Part shown: positions 43,483 to 52,834 of the stretch, in pieces
Layout of the letters: each line of letters opens with the position of its first letter
Numbering within the stretch: the first letter of the stretch is position 1
Assembly (NCBI GenBank): GCA_905221605.1
Contig: CAJNDS010001336.1
Location: 570,473 to 634,472 of the forward strand
DNA from: Symbiodinium natans
Lineage: Eukaryota; Sar; Dinophyceae; Suessiales; Symbiodiniaceae
DNA length: 64,000 bases
Reading direction: 5' to 3'
Notes under the pieces: model-generated
Told to the model about the DNA's origin: nothing
The model's database searches: none
What the model saw: the letters and a program-made list of their open reading frames with translations, nothing else
Program-made: the position numbers and the translations under genes

Positions 43483-43985
43483 CTGGACATGCTTGCCCTA
43501 AACCCTAAACCCACAATTGGGGGCCATTGAGTCTGTTTACAAAGGGGCCATAAGGGAATAAGTCCTAGGCCGATCACAGTTGCACGCAAAAGCAGTGGCA
43601 TTTCTGGTCGAAGGGGCTGTTTCCATGTCTTGCGCTTTCGGGGGCAAGTCTTGTCTGGGGGCTATATATACATATATAACCATATGCGACGTTGTATCAT
43701 ATGCCAGATCTGATGTACTACAAATAACTGAATATGTGCTTTAATCACCCTAAAACCCTAACCCCGAAGACAGTTTCGGAACGTCCTTGCAGGGTATTCC
43801 GGTTCTCCCCCTATAGATACCCTTTTGCAAAGGGTTTCCTGGGGTGACCTCTAACGCCTTCAACCCTAAACCCCTAAAACCCTAAAACCCTAAAACCCTA
43901 AACCCTGTAGCCCTAAACCCTAAACCCTAAACCCTAAACCCTAAACCCTAAACCCTAAACCCTAAACCCTAAACCCCACTATGGC

Positions 43986-44011
43986 TCCTTTGCCGTAGGA
44001 GCTGACCTCGG
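43986..44011 (-). CDS. HPRT: HPRT exon 5 (26 nt)
   Basis: Acceptor CCGCAG. Frame (A)EVSSYGKG, the Ser-Tyr catalytic loop. The junction to exon 6 falls within a shared GGA, giving SSYGKGSTAGEL. Confidence 0.88.
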
Positions 44012-44787
44012 CTGCGGGGCTGGGTTTAAAGAAAAAGGGGGGATTTAGGGCTTCGGGCGTTATGTTTAGGGTTTATTAGGGTTTAGGGTTTAGGGTTTCG
44101 GGTTTAGGGTTTGGGGTTCAGGGTTTAGGGTTTAGGGTTTCGGGTTTAGGGTTTGGGGTTTAGAGCGCTAGGGCTGCAGGGTTTTAGGGTTTATAGGGTT
44201 TTTAGTTAGTGTTTGGGGCACAAGTTAGTTGGCTTCAGGAACCAAGGACAACTTCAGGAAGGGAGTTCCCAGGTCGGGTAGGGGGTGCTGATGTTTTCAC
44301 GGGCGCTGAGGGCTAGATGAGGGGTTTTTGGGTTTGGGGTTTGGGTTCGGGGTTTGGGGTTTAGGTTTTGAAGTTTTAGGGTTCAGGGCCTGAAGCACCC
44401 TGCCCGGAACGTAAAACCAAAAGCAGGTGGCCTGCCTTCATCAAGATTGCACCTACAAGGGCTTCTTTTGTTGACCCCGAAAAAATGTTAAAGCTGTACC
44501 GGGTAGAGAGATGAGATGAAAGCCATAGAACCTAAACCCCAAACCCCCAAACCCCGAACCAGGATCTGCCAAAGGGATACAAAAGAATGATCTCCATAAG
44601 GTGAGTTGATTTGTGGCTTGTTCCCTCAACCCCGAACCCCAGACCCCAAAATCCTAAACCCTAAACCCTAAACCCTAACCCTAAACCCTAAACCCTAAAC
44701 CCGAAACCCCAGACCGCTAAACCCCCAAACCCCCAAACCCCCAAACCCCCAAACCCCTAAACCCTACACCGAACCGAACGAAGGGAC

Positions 44788-44852
44788 GGCTAAGGAGTCC
44801 ATCTCCATGGGGACCGTGATCTGGCGGATCAGGTCCTCAAGCACACCCACCC
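44788..44852 (-). CDS. HPRT: HPRT exon 4
   Basis: Acceptor GGGTAG. Frame VLEDLIRQITVPMEMDSLA, the DL-R-I--P-E-DF region. Its end shares AGCCG with the acceptor side of exon 5, so the cut may fall at TTAG|CC or GCC|GT. Confidence 0.85.
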
Positions 44853-45233
44853 CTACCCCCAACCTCATTGAAGGCAGTTGGGGCTTAGGATTTAGGAGTT
44901 GGGGTTTAGGGTTAGCTGACGGGTTCAGTTGCAACGTTGGGATTCCACGGGTTACAGGCTCACACTGTCAGCTGGGGCCCCGGCTTGTTCTCCAAAATGC
45001 TTCAAAAGCATCGATTTTTACATGGTTTTTTACTCATGCGGGAACCCACGGACCCAAGAGGGTGTATCTGCGGAAGATTCTTCCGTGCTTGCGTTTTGCA
45101 CCAGGTGGTTAAGGGTTTAAAGTTTTCTTTTCGAAGCCCCGAACCCCCGTCGTAGCCAGGGCACCAAAGCCCGGAACCCTGAACCGCCCACAAAACAGCC
45201 TCAACCCGACGGATATTTCTTTGGGGACGAGCC

Positions 45234-45283
45234 GCGCCCATGAAGACCGTGGCGCCGTTAAGCACGCCAACCATTAGGGGGAC
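45234..45283 (-). CDS. HPRT: HPRT exon 3
   Basis: Acceptor GACCAG. Frame VPLMVGVLNGATVFMG(A), the hydrophobic strand and LNG loop that bind pyrophosphate. The 3' edge is ambiguous within ATGGGCGCGGCTCG because TGGGCGCGGCT is echoed by TGGGTGTGCTT at the next exon's start. Confidence 0.9.
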
Positions 45284-45999
45284 CTGGTCCGGGGTTGAGG
45301 GTTGGTTTACTGTGCGGTTTAGGGTTTAGGGTTGAGGTTTGGGGATGAGATATCCTAAACCCGAAACCCCAAAACCCTTTTTACCCTAAAGGGTTTAGGG
45401 TTTAGGGTTTTGGGTGTTAGGGCACAGGGTTTAGCTGTATATGCCCGAATCCGAACAAGTTAGCCCCCTCCCTCTAGTATGAAACATAAGAACCTTTAAA
45501 TGGCCCCTGAATACTTCTAATCAGGTCCCATTAGAGGGGGGGGGTGAAGGGAGGTTGTATGTGGTAATGCTCTCGAGTTGCAGCAGGCTTCCTTGCTTTC
45601 AAGACAGCCGAGTCGGGGGCAATGGGAACACCCCGAACCCGCAGAGCCAGCAAAACTCTCAAAGCCCTAAACCCTAAACCCTCTAAACCCCCTAAACTTT
45701 CTCAACCCCCTCAACCCTCTCAACCCTCAAAACCCTCCAAACCCCTCGAAACCCTCAGCCCGAAAACCAGTGTGGAGGGTTCCCAAGAACTCGCGGTAGA
45801 GAACTGCAGATACTCGGACAGCCTGAGCCCTCAACCCTGAACTCTTAAGGCTTTTGGTGGGGCACGTCATGAAACTCTGAAACCCCCCAACAAATGCATA
45901 CCTAAACAGGGTTCAGGGCTCTCCTCCCTTTACCCTAAACCCGAAACCTGAAACCCTGAACCCTAAACCCTGAGCCCCCCCTCCTCCCCCTAATCAGGC

Positions 46000-46038
46000 C
46001 TTGCCGGCAAAGTCGCGCGAGATTTCGGCACCCATCTC
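46000..46038 (-). CDS. HPRT: HPRT exon 2 (39 nt)
   Basis: Acceptor GTGCAG, GC donor GGCAAG|GCCTGATTAGG. Thirteen codons, EMGAEISRDFAGK, phase 0 to 0, matching the ELA--I--DY-GK helix. Confidence 0.85.
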
Positions 46039-46128
46039 CTGCACTTGCCAGGATTCGGGGTTTAGGGTGCAGGGTTCAGGGGCTTCAAGATGCGTGAGAG
46101 AACTAGACCGGAGCCTAAACCCCAAACC

Positions 46129-46174
<46 letters not shown>

Positions 46175-46289
46175 ACCCTAAACCCTGTTGGTGTGTCCAC
46201 ATGCCTCGTTCGTGGGGATTTCACTATTGGAGCCCGTGCTGCCAAGTTGATGTGGCACGAACACGGCACGGCGGTTTTTGGGGGGTTTA

Positions 46290-46546
46290 GGGTTTGGGGT
46301 TGAGGGTTGAGGGAGGAGGGTTGAGGAGGGTTGAGGAGGGTTGAGGAGGGTTGAGGAGGGTTGAGGAGGGTTGAGGAGGGTTGAGGAGGGTTGAGGAGGA
46401 GGGTTGAGGAGGAGGGTTGAGGAGGAGGGTTGAGGAGGAGGGTTGAGGAGGAGGGTTGAGGAGGAGGGTTGAGGAGGAGGGTTGAGGAGGGTTGAGGAGG
46501 GTTGAGGAGGGTTGAGGAGGGTTGAGGAGGGTTGAGGAGGGTTGAG
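46290..46546. repeat. GAGGAGGGTT decamer/tridecamer array
   Basis: More than 20 copies of GGGTTGAGGA with a central block of the longer GGGTTGAGGAGGA, ending back in the short form. A locally homogenised variant of the telomere-like motif in the HPRT exon 1 to 2 intron. Confidence 0.9.
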
Positions 46547-46707
46547 GGTGCAGGACAGTGCTACCATCCGCTACCGCCAAAACCCTGAACAACAAAACGA
46601 ATCCCCTCCATCCTAACACCAACTTCCCTAAACCCTAAACCCTAAACCCTAAACACCCTAATCTGTAGCTAAACCCTGAACCCTAAACCCTAAACCCCAA
46701 AACTGAC

Positions 46708-46769
46708 GAGCAGCTGCGCCTTCACCCGGTTGGCCACCTGGGCCTCGTCCACGATAACGGTCTGCGCCA
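46708..46769 (-). CDS. HPRT: HPRT exon 1 (first recognised)
   Basis: Acceptor TTAAG, donor CTC|GTCAGTTTTGGGG. Frame (x)AQTVIVDEAQVANRVKAQLL, the N-terminal strand and helix of the family (V-V-.E--I--RV---). An in-frame TAA directly upstream shows that an exon or spliced-leader junction must precede it. Confidence 0.8.
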
Positions 46770-47090
46770 CTTAAGGGCTGTAAGGGTTGTAGGGGGGTTT
46801 AGGGTTTAGGGTTTAGGGTTTAGGGTTTAGGGTTTAGGGTTTAGGGTTTAGGGTTTAGGGTTTAGGGTTTAGGGTTTAGGGTTTAGGGTTTAGGGTTTAG
46901 GGTTTATACAGGGCTTTAAAAAGGGGTTAGGGTAGGGTGTTAGGGTTTTAAGGATCTAGGGTTTCAGGCTTTGGGTGTTTTTGTGCTAGTTTTGGGTGTG
47001 GAAGAAGCCCTCCCCTCTACACCTCGTAAGCCGGGATCCCCCCACCTCCCCAAGGTGTCTAGACCCAAGAGGTAACCTTTAAATTATTTT

Positions 47091-47391
47091 ACTTCGAACA
47101 TCCCCACCCTCTCTTGGTAGAGATACTCTGGGTTGGGCACTCCAGGGACACTCCGGGGCTGGGCACTCCGGGGGACACTGGGGTTGCAGGAAGACAACCG
47201 CACTCCAGACTCTGGGGCTGGGCACTCCGGGGACACTGGGGTTGAGACTCTGGGGTTGGGCACTTTGAGGAAATTCTGGGGCTGGGCACTCCAGGGACAC
47301 TCTGGGGTTGGGCACTCGGGCGAGGAGAAGAGTTCCGGGCGAGGAGAAGAGTTGAGTTTAAAATCTAACAATCCCACACCGAGGGTGGGGA
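47091..47391. mobile_element. MITE-like element with 11-bp TIRs, copy 2
   Basis: Same ends (47101-47111 and 47381-47391) and the same flank TTTTACTTCGAACA, but more internal units (about eight of GGGCACTCC(A/G)GGGACACT). Copy number of the internal minisatellite differs between copies. Confidence 0.75.
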
Positions 47392-47532
47392 AAAAAAATC
47401 GGGATATCTGGGTCCTAGGTGTTCACAAAGAAGGCTTACGAGTTTAGGGCTTAGGGTTTGTTGGTTTCGGGTTTGAGGAAGAACTAAGCTCAACGCAACT
47501 CCATGGTAGATCTTCTCAAACTCTAAACCCTA

Positions 47533-47717
47533 AACCCCCAAACCCCCCAAACCCCCAAACCCCCAAACCCCCAAACCCCCAAACCCCCAAACCCCCAAAC
47601 CCCCAAACCCCCAAACCCCAAACCCCAAACCCCCAAACCCCCCAAACCCCCAAACCCCCAAACCCCCAAACCCCCCAAACCCCCCAAACCCCCCAAACCC
47701 CCCAAACCCCCCAAACA
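47533..47717. repeat. CCCCCAAA octamer array
   Basis: About 23 copies of CCCCCAAA with 7- and 9-nt variants. It resembles ciliate-type C4A4 repeats but is embedded in CCCTAAA sequence. Confidence 0.9.
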
Positions 47718-47841
47718 ACCCAAACCCTCCACCCCTAAACCATCCCGGCCCCCAAACCCTTAAAACCCTAAACCCTAAGCCCTAAACCCTAAACCCTAAA
47801 CCTAAACCCTAAACCCTAAACCCTAAACCTTTTAAATCCAC

Positions 47842-47940
47842 CCCCCAGGCCTTGATGTCCCCCTCCAAGGTGGGGCCGAAGTTCAGCGGCATGGCGTCGG
47901 CAAAAAAGGGCGTGCGCGCGGGGGCGGATCGCCCAAAGTT
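47842..47940 (-). CDS. Candidate exon upstream of HPRT
   Basis: Acceptor TCCCAG, donor GGG|GTGGATTT. 33 codons, phase 0: NFGRSAPARTPFFADAMPLN then FGPTLEGDIKAWG. Protein-like, not recognised. It could be 5' HPRT sequence or the end of the preceding gene. Confidence 0.5.
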
Positions 47941-48660
47941 CTGGGAGGGCAAAAACCACACACACCTGGAGGGCTTCTCAAGGGCAAGAAGCACTCACGA
48001 AAGTCCCGAATTTTTGAAGCTTCAGAGTCTTCGGAGCTTCTGAGGGTCCTGCTAGGCTAACACCCTTGCTGTGGAGGCTTTCGGGTGCTCACTGTTGCGT
48101 CGGTGCACAATGTCTCCCAGCGGGCATGCCCCAGGCTGCTTAAGCACACAGCTCGAGTGGGAGGCTTGGAGCACGTCTGGAGGGTAGGATGAACGGCATG
48201 GCAACCCTCCTCCCCTCACCCATCTGGTAATTAGTAGGGCCCACCAGGTTATATAGCTTAGGCTTTGGCGCCTAGGGCTCCAAGAGCCTTCGACCTAAAA
48301 TTGTGGGGCAGGGGGGCGGGGGGGTGGGTGGGTACCCTTTGGGGTGGAGGTTTAGGAAGCCCTGATGATCTTGAACTCGAGGCTAGGCGTGGGTTGGGGG
48401 TCTCTGTCTCGGCAGTGTTGGAGGCTTGCGTTCACAGGCAAGCCTCCAAAGCAAGCACGTTGCTGTTAGTGTGTCTATATTGCTGTCTTATTCGATCATG
48501 ATATTTTTGTGATGAGTCGCAATATATACTAATTACACTATGCTTGCTAGTTTATTATGTTTCTATTATTCTTCGTCTTACTATTTTTAATATTGTGGGA
48601 TGTATGTATTCTAGACTTTCATTCCAATTTTATTTTATGACTCTCTTCTTATGAGATATT

Positions 48661-48668
48661 TCAATATA

Positions 48669-48699
<31 letters not shown>

Positions 48700-48776
48700 A
48701 GATATAGATATAGATATAGATATAGATATAGATATAGATATAGATATAGATATAGATAGATAGATATACATATATA
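48661..48776. repeat. TATAGA microsatellite
   Basis: About 16 copies of TAGATA after a (TA) run. It directly follows the GTATATATG donor of the exon at 48778-48832, so it lies at the 5' end of an intron. Confidence 0.95.
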
Positions 48777-48777
48777 C

Positions 48778-48832
48778 CTACATGCAGCCTGGAGCATCAT
48801 GTTGACGAGCGCGGTGCCCTGGCACACGCAGG
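48778..48832 (-). CDS. Candidate exon CVCQGTALVNMMLQAACR
   Basis: Acceptor AAAAAG, donor TGTAG|GTATATATG, both strong. 55 nt, high third-position GC. No family recognised. Confidence 0.55.
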
Positions 48833-49237
48833 CTTTTTATGCCCACCCAGAAAGCTCTATGAGGGGGGGTGCTAGGGGGGGCGGGGCGGGCTGTAAGGGA
48901 GGCCCATGTGCCCCAAAGAAGGGCTCAGTAAGCCTCCATGGTGACCTAAACCCTGAACCCTAGACCCGAAATTTTGAGTAAGGGAACATGGGCCCCTGAA
49001 ACTCCCTTCCTTTACTCCCCCCTTCTGGTGGCGATTTACAGCTGGGGGCTTGCCCCCAAACCCCTAAGCCCCTAAACCCCTAAGTTTTCGCCAAAGTGAC
49101 TCCTAAACCCTCAACCCAAGCTCCTGACGAAGCTTGGGGTGCAGGAGTCTGTGATATGAGCGGAGGGGGGGAGGGGGGGGGGGGAGGGAGTCGGAACAAA
49201 AAGAGCCCCTGCCCTTGTTTACCTTACCTGTTTGTAG

Positions 49238-49240
49238 GGT

Positions 49241-49272
<32 letters not shown>

Positions 49273-49282
49273 GGTTTAGGGT

Positions 49283-49321
<39 letters not shown>

Positions 49322-49330
49322 GGTTTAGGG
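49238..49330. repeat. TTGAGGG heptamer array
   Basis: About 12 copies of GGGTTGA with one TTTAGGG, then a return to TTTAGGG. Confidence 0.9.
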
Positions 49331-49764
49331 TTTAGGGTTTAGGGTTCCCCTACACTCGCTTTCCAAGAAGGACCTTTAGATCAACCCCCCCCCCCGCACC
49401 CTTGAGAATTCGAGGACCCCCAAAGATTTTGATCGACCTGGTCGCATGAACTAGGGGGTTCAAGCATCCCCAAAAAGGGCAATACATCATAAGCCTTTAT
49501 TACGCCCACTACGTTTCACTAATTCGTGCAGGATCAGGGACTTCTAGTTTACAACGCTGCTGGCACGAACCCTTTCAAGGGCTTTTGCGGCTTTAGGATT
49601 TTAGAGCTGCTGCTTTGGGGTTCGGGGTTCAGGGTTCGGGGTTCAGGGTTCAGGGTTCAGGGTTTAGGGATTTGAGGGCTTTGAGGGCTTCGGGGATGGG
49701 GTCTCAAAGCTGCAATTCCCTGCCTTGTCCTTCGAGTCATCCTCGTCGAAGGCGCGTGACTTAC

Positions 49765-49797
49765 CAATGTTGCGGAGGAGCTGTGCGACAGTGATGC
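49765..49797 (-). CDS. Candidate exon GITVAQLLRNIG (33 nt)
   Basis: Acceptor CAACAG, canonical donor ATTG|GTAAGTC. The frame stays open beyond the donor (KSRAFDEDDSKDKAG), so read-through is possible. Unrecognised. Confidence 0.5.
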
Positions 49798-50913
49798 CTG
49801 TTGCAGGGGCTTCTTTAGGGTTTAGGGGATATGGGGTTTGGGGTTTAGGATTTAGGGTTTAGGGTTTAGGGCTTAGGGATTTGGGTTTTGGGTTTAGGAT
49901 ATAGGGTTAGGGTCTAAGGGTTTAGGAGTTTAGGGCCTGGCTGAGGGTGGGCTTGGGGTATGGAGATTGATGCTGCGCTTATACGACAGGGGCGTGGGGC
50001 CCCCCCCCCACCCCCCCCTTGTTTATAAGGGTTCTGCTAGAAAGGGTAGCTGAATTTACTTAAATCCTAGACCCCGAACCACCCCCAAGGGTGGTTGAGC
50101 CTTGGTCATCTTTTGGCGCGGCAAGCTTCTCACGCTCCTCATCGGCACTTTTTTGTATATATGTGTATACATGCATATACATGCATACACATGCATATAT
50201 ATATATGTTTATTTATCTATTTTTTATGTTGAAGAAATTTGTTTTTTGCGGGGTGGGGAGGGGCCGCAAGGGGGCTTTGCGCTTTGCGGGTGGGGTCTTA
50301 GGGCTTCGGGGGTTTTGAGGGTTGGTGTTTTGGGTTTTGGGGTAGAGTCGGGTTTGGGGGGAGGGTTTAGGGTCTTGGGGGGGGGGGGGGCTTGAGGCGG
50401 CAAGCTTTTGAGGCACCTACTTGGACCCTTGCTTAGTGCATGACATAGGTAATAGGGTTCTGGAGCTGAACTTACTGACAAAAAAAAACCCTACAATTGC
50501 AAAGTAAGCATGAAACTCCAACTGGGTTGCGCGCTACTGGTTTCTAGGTACCCCTACCCCGGATGTCGTGACCCCCCCCTATCTCGAGGTTACGGAGGAT
50601 TTCAGGGCTCTAAGCTCTAAACCCTGATCCCCGAAACCCTAAACCCTCCTTTTAAGAACTTTAAGGGTTGCGCCTCGAAAGGTAGCAAGGCATATCAAGG
50701 CATCTGTTCGGCAACCCAAATGCGGGCTTGGGTTGCAAGGGCCCAGGGTCAATGGCTTCGGTCTTTTTTGGCAGGGTTTAGGATTTAGGGTTTAGGGCCG
50801 TTTAGGGTTTAGGGTTTCAGGGTTCAGGGTTCAGGGTTCAGGGTTCAGGGTTCAGGGTTCAAAGTTCAGGGTTCAGGGTTTAGGGTTTAGGGTTCAGGGT
50901 TTAGGGTTTGGGG

Positions 50914-50978
50914 TTAGAGGCCGCGTTGAAGCCTCCAGGCTTCGTAGCCTTCGTGGCAACTCTGCAGCCCCTTTTCAA
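50914..50978 (-). CDS. Candidate terminal exon EKGLQSCHEGYEAWRLQRGL
   Basis: Acceptor CCCAAG and in-frame TAA at 50914-50916. The open frame extends upstream to 51171 but there runs into the 227-bp repeat. Confidence 0.35.
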
Positions 50979-50994
50979 CTTGGGAAAACCATGA

Positions 50995-51545
50995 GATTCT
51001 CTTCAGGCCTATCGATCCGAGGTCGTCACTGCGGACGCTCGGAAAATATTCAGCTTTAAGACACATCATTCGAGGATGCACATGCTCAACTTGGCAACTG
51101 CAAGGTCCAAGCCCGACAGGTATGATTAGTCGCAAAAAGCAAGCCAACGACGCGAGCGCGCGCCTCTTCATGACACAGCCACAGCAGCTGAAGCAAGTGC
51201 GCCTGTGTTGCGCAGAGTCCGCCTCCTTCAGGCCTATCGATCCAAGGTCGTCACTGCGGACGCTTGGAAAATATTCAGCTTAAACACACATCATTAGAGG
51301 ACGGAGTACACATGCTCAACGTGGCAACTGCAAGGTCCAACCGGTACAGCCGCAAAAGCTGCAAAACGCGCCAGTCAACACCGCGCGCGCACATCTTCAT
51401 GACACCAAGTGCGCCTACGTTGAACAGAAGCATAGCCGGCCCCGAATCCACCTCCTTCAGGCCTATCGATCCAAGGTCGTCACTGCCGACGCTCGGAAAA
51501 TATTCAGCTTAGCAGGACATCCTCAGGAGGCGCAGAGAGGGCCAG
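50995..51545. repeat. 227-bp tandem repeat, about 2.5 copies
   Basis: Units beginning TTCAGGCCTATCGATCC start at 51002, 51227 and 51456 (offsets 225 and 229). Each includes GAGGTCGTCACTGC and GGAAAATATTCAGCTT, followed by a more variable half with CATGCTCAAC and GCAACTGCAAGGTCCAA. No telomere-like motif and no stable ORF. Confidence 0.85.
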
Positions 51546-52274
51546 GCTCTGATGTACATGAGCAACATGCCCAGTGTGCCGCAACAGTTCGACTGAACGT
51601 CGCGAGTCAGCTAGGGCTCAGGGCCCTAGGGCTTAGCAAAGAGAAGCAGACACATGGGGGCTTACGAGGGTTCAGGGTTCAGGGTTTAGGGCTTGGAGTC
51701 AAGCTTAGAGCTTAAGGCAAGGGTTCCTCTTGGCAGATGCTACGAATCGGTGGAGCTTATGGGCCGCAGCAAAACAGGAAGTTCGACCCAAAGTCAGGGC
51801 TTAAAACCCCCCCAAACAAACGATTTAGGGCTTGGGGTTTGGGAGTTTAGGGTTTAGGGTTTAGGGTTTAGGGTTTAGGGTTTAGGGTTTAGGGTTTAGG
51901 GTTTAGGGTTTAGGGTTTAGGGTTTAGGGTTTAGGGTTTAGGGTTTAGGGTTTAGGGTTTAGGGTTTAGGGTTTAGGCGGGTTTAGGTTTAGGGTTAGGG
52001 TTAGAGGGACTATGTATGCTCCCATTTGGGTAGCCTACAAGTTGTAGAGTAGGTGCGCAACAGGTCTGACAGGCCATGTGACAGGGGTTTTGCTCCATGC
52101 CCAAGATAGGAAGAAAGGAAGGAAGGAAAACCGCAATGCCGAAAACGAGAAACGAAAACAGAGAGGAATAAGCGCCTAAACCCTAAACCCTGAATCCTAA
52201 ACCCCAAACTCCCTAAACCCTAAACCCCGAAACCCCAAACCCTAAACCCTAAGCCCTAAACTCAATGCTGCAAC

Positions 52275-52343
52275 GTTTTCCTCTTTGAGCTGCATCTGGC
52301 CCAAGTTGTGCAGCTCGCAGGCGTAGATGTAGATGGACACCAC
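52275..52343 (-). CDS. Candidate exon VVSIYIYACELHNLGQMQLK
   Basis: Acceptor CTGCCAG, donor AAAAC|GTTGCAG. 23 codons, phase 0, continuing EEN. Strongly protein-like; not recognised. It follows in phase from the exon at 52623-52696 if that one uses its GC donor. Confidence 0.6.
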
Positions 52344-52622
52344 CTGGCAGACGTCCGGGGCTTCAGGATTCAGGGGGCTCAGGGGTTTCGGGGTTCAGGG
52401 TTTAGGGGTTTCCGGACCTTCCCTGAACCCTAAATCCTCAGGGGCTCAGAGGCTTAGGGGCTTAGGGGTTTCGGGGTTCAGGGGTTTAAGGGTTTTCGGG
52501 GTTTAGGGGTTTAGGGAACCCAAACCCTACACCCTAAACTCTAAACATTCCCGGAACCCTCAATCCTAAAAACTGAACCCTAAGCCCGAAACCCTAATTC
52601 CTGCAAACCCCAAAATTCTGAC

Positions 52623-52696
52623 GCCAAGCTTATGGAGTTGGGGTCGAGCAACGACTCGTGTGCCCATCCCCGAGCCGTCCCCACTTCAGCTTTCAG
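52623..52696 (-). CDS. Candidate exon LKAEVGTARGWAHESLLDPN
   Basis: Acceptor CACAAG. GC (TTG|GCG) or GT (GGC|GTCAG) donor. It leads in phase into the exon at 52275-52343 with the GC choice. Unrecognised. Confidence 0.55.
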
Positions 52697-52834
52697 CTTG
52701 TGCGGTCCCCGCGTTTAGGGTTTAGGGTTTAGGGTTTAGGGTTCAGGGTTTAGGGTTTAGGGTTTAGGGTTTAGGGTTTAGGGCTTAGGGTTTAGGGTTT
52801 AGGGTTGAGGGTTTAGGGTCGAATCCTCCGTGAG

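Larger units (their letters stand above)
32955..46769 (-). other. HPRT: Gene span: hypoxanthine(-guanine) phosphoribosyltransferase, 12 exons
   Basis: Twelve islands read in order give a complete phosphoribosyltransferase of about 205 residues, the usual family size (about 180-220), spread over 13.8 kb. Family landmarks: MVGVLNGATVF (the LKG/LNG pyrophosphate loop), SSYGKG..TAGEL (mobile catalytic loop), VIFVEDIVDTGKTL (PRPP-binding signature with the acidic pair), ICTLLDKK (base-binding Lys region), DYVGF and [20 protein letters not shown]. The enzyme makes IMP or GMP from hypoxanthine or guanine plus PRPP (purine salvage). Introns are mostly telomere-like repeat. The ATG is not certain: the first exon seen needs one base from upstream, and A would give ATG. 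Confidence 0.93.

Noticed and set aside
44807-45120. Plus-strand ORFs over HPRT exons 3-4
   Set aside because: Antisense to the exons that carry LNGATVF and DLIRQITVP. No family match on the plus strand.
47523-47732. Gly/Leu/Trp-rich ORFs such as FGGLGVWG
   Set aside because: Translation of CCCCCAAA and TTTAGGG arrays. The same low-complexity peptides (GLGFRV...) recur wherever the repeat is read.
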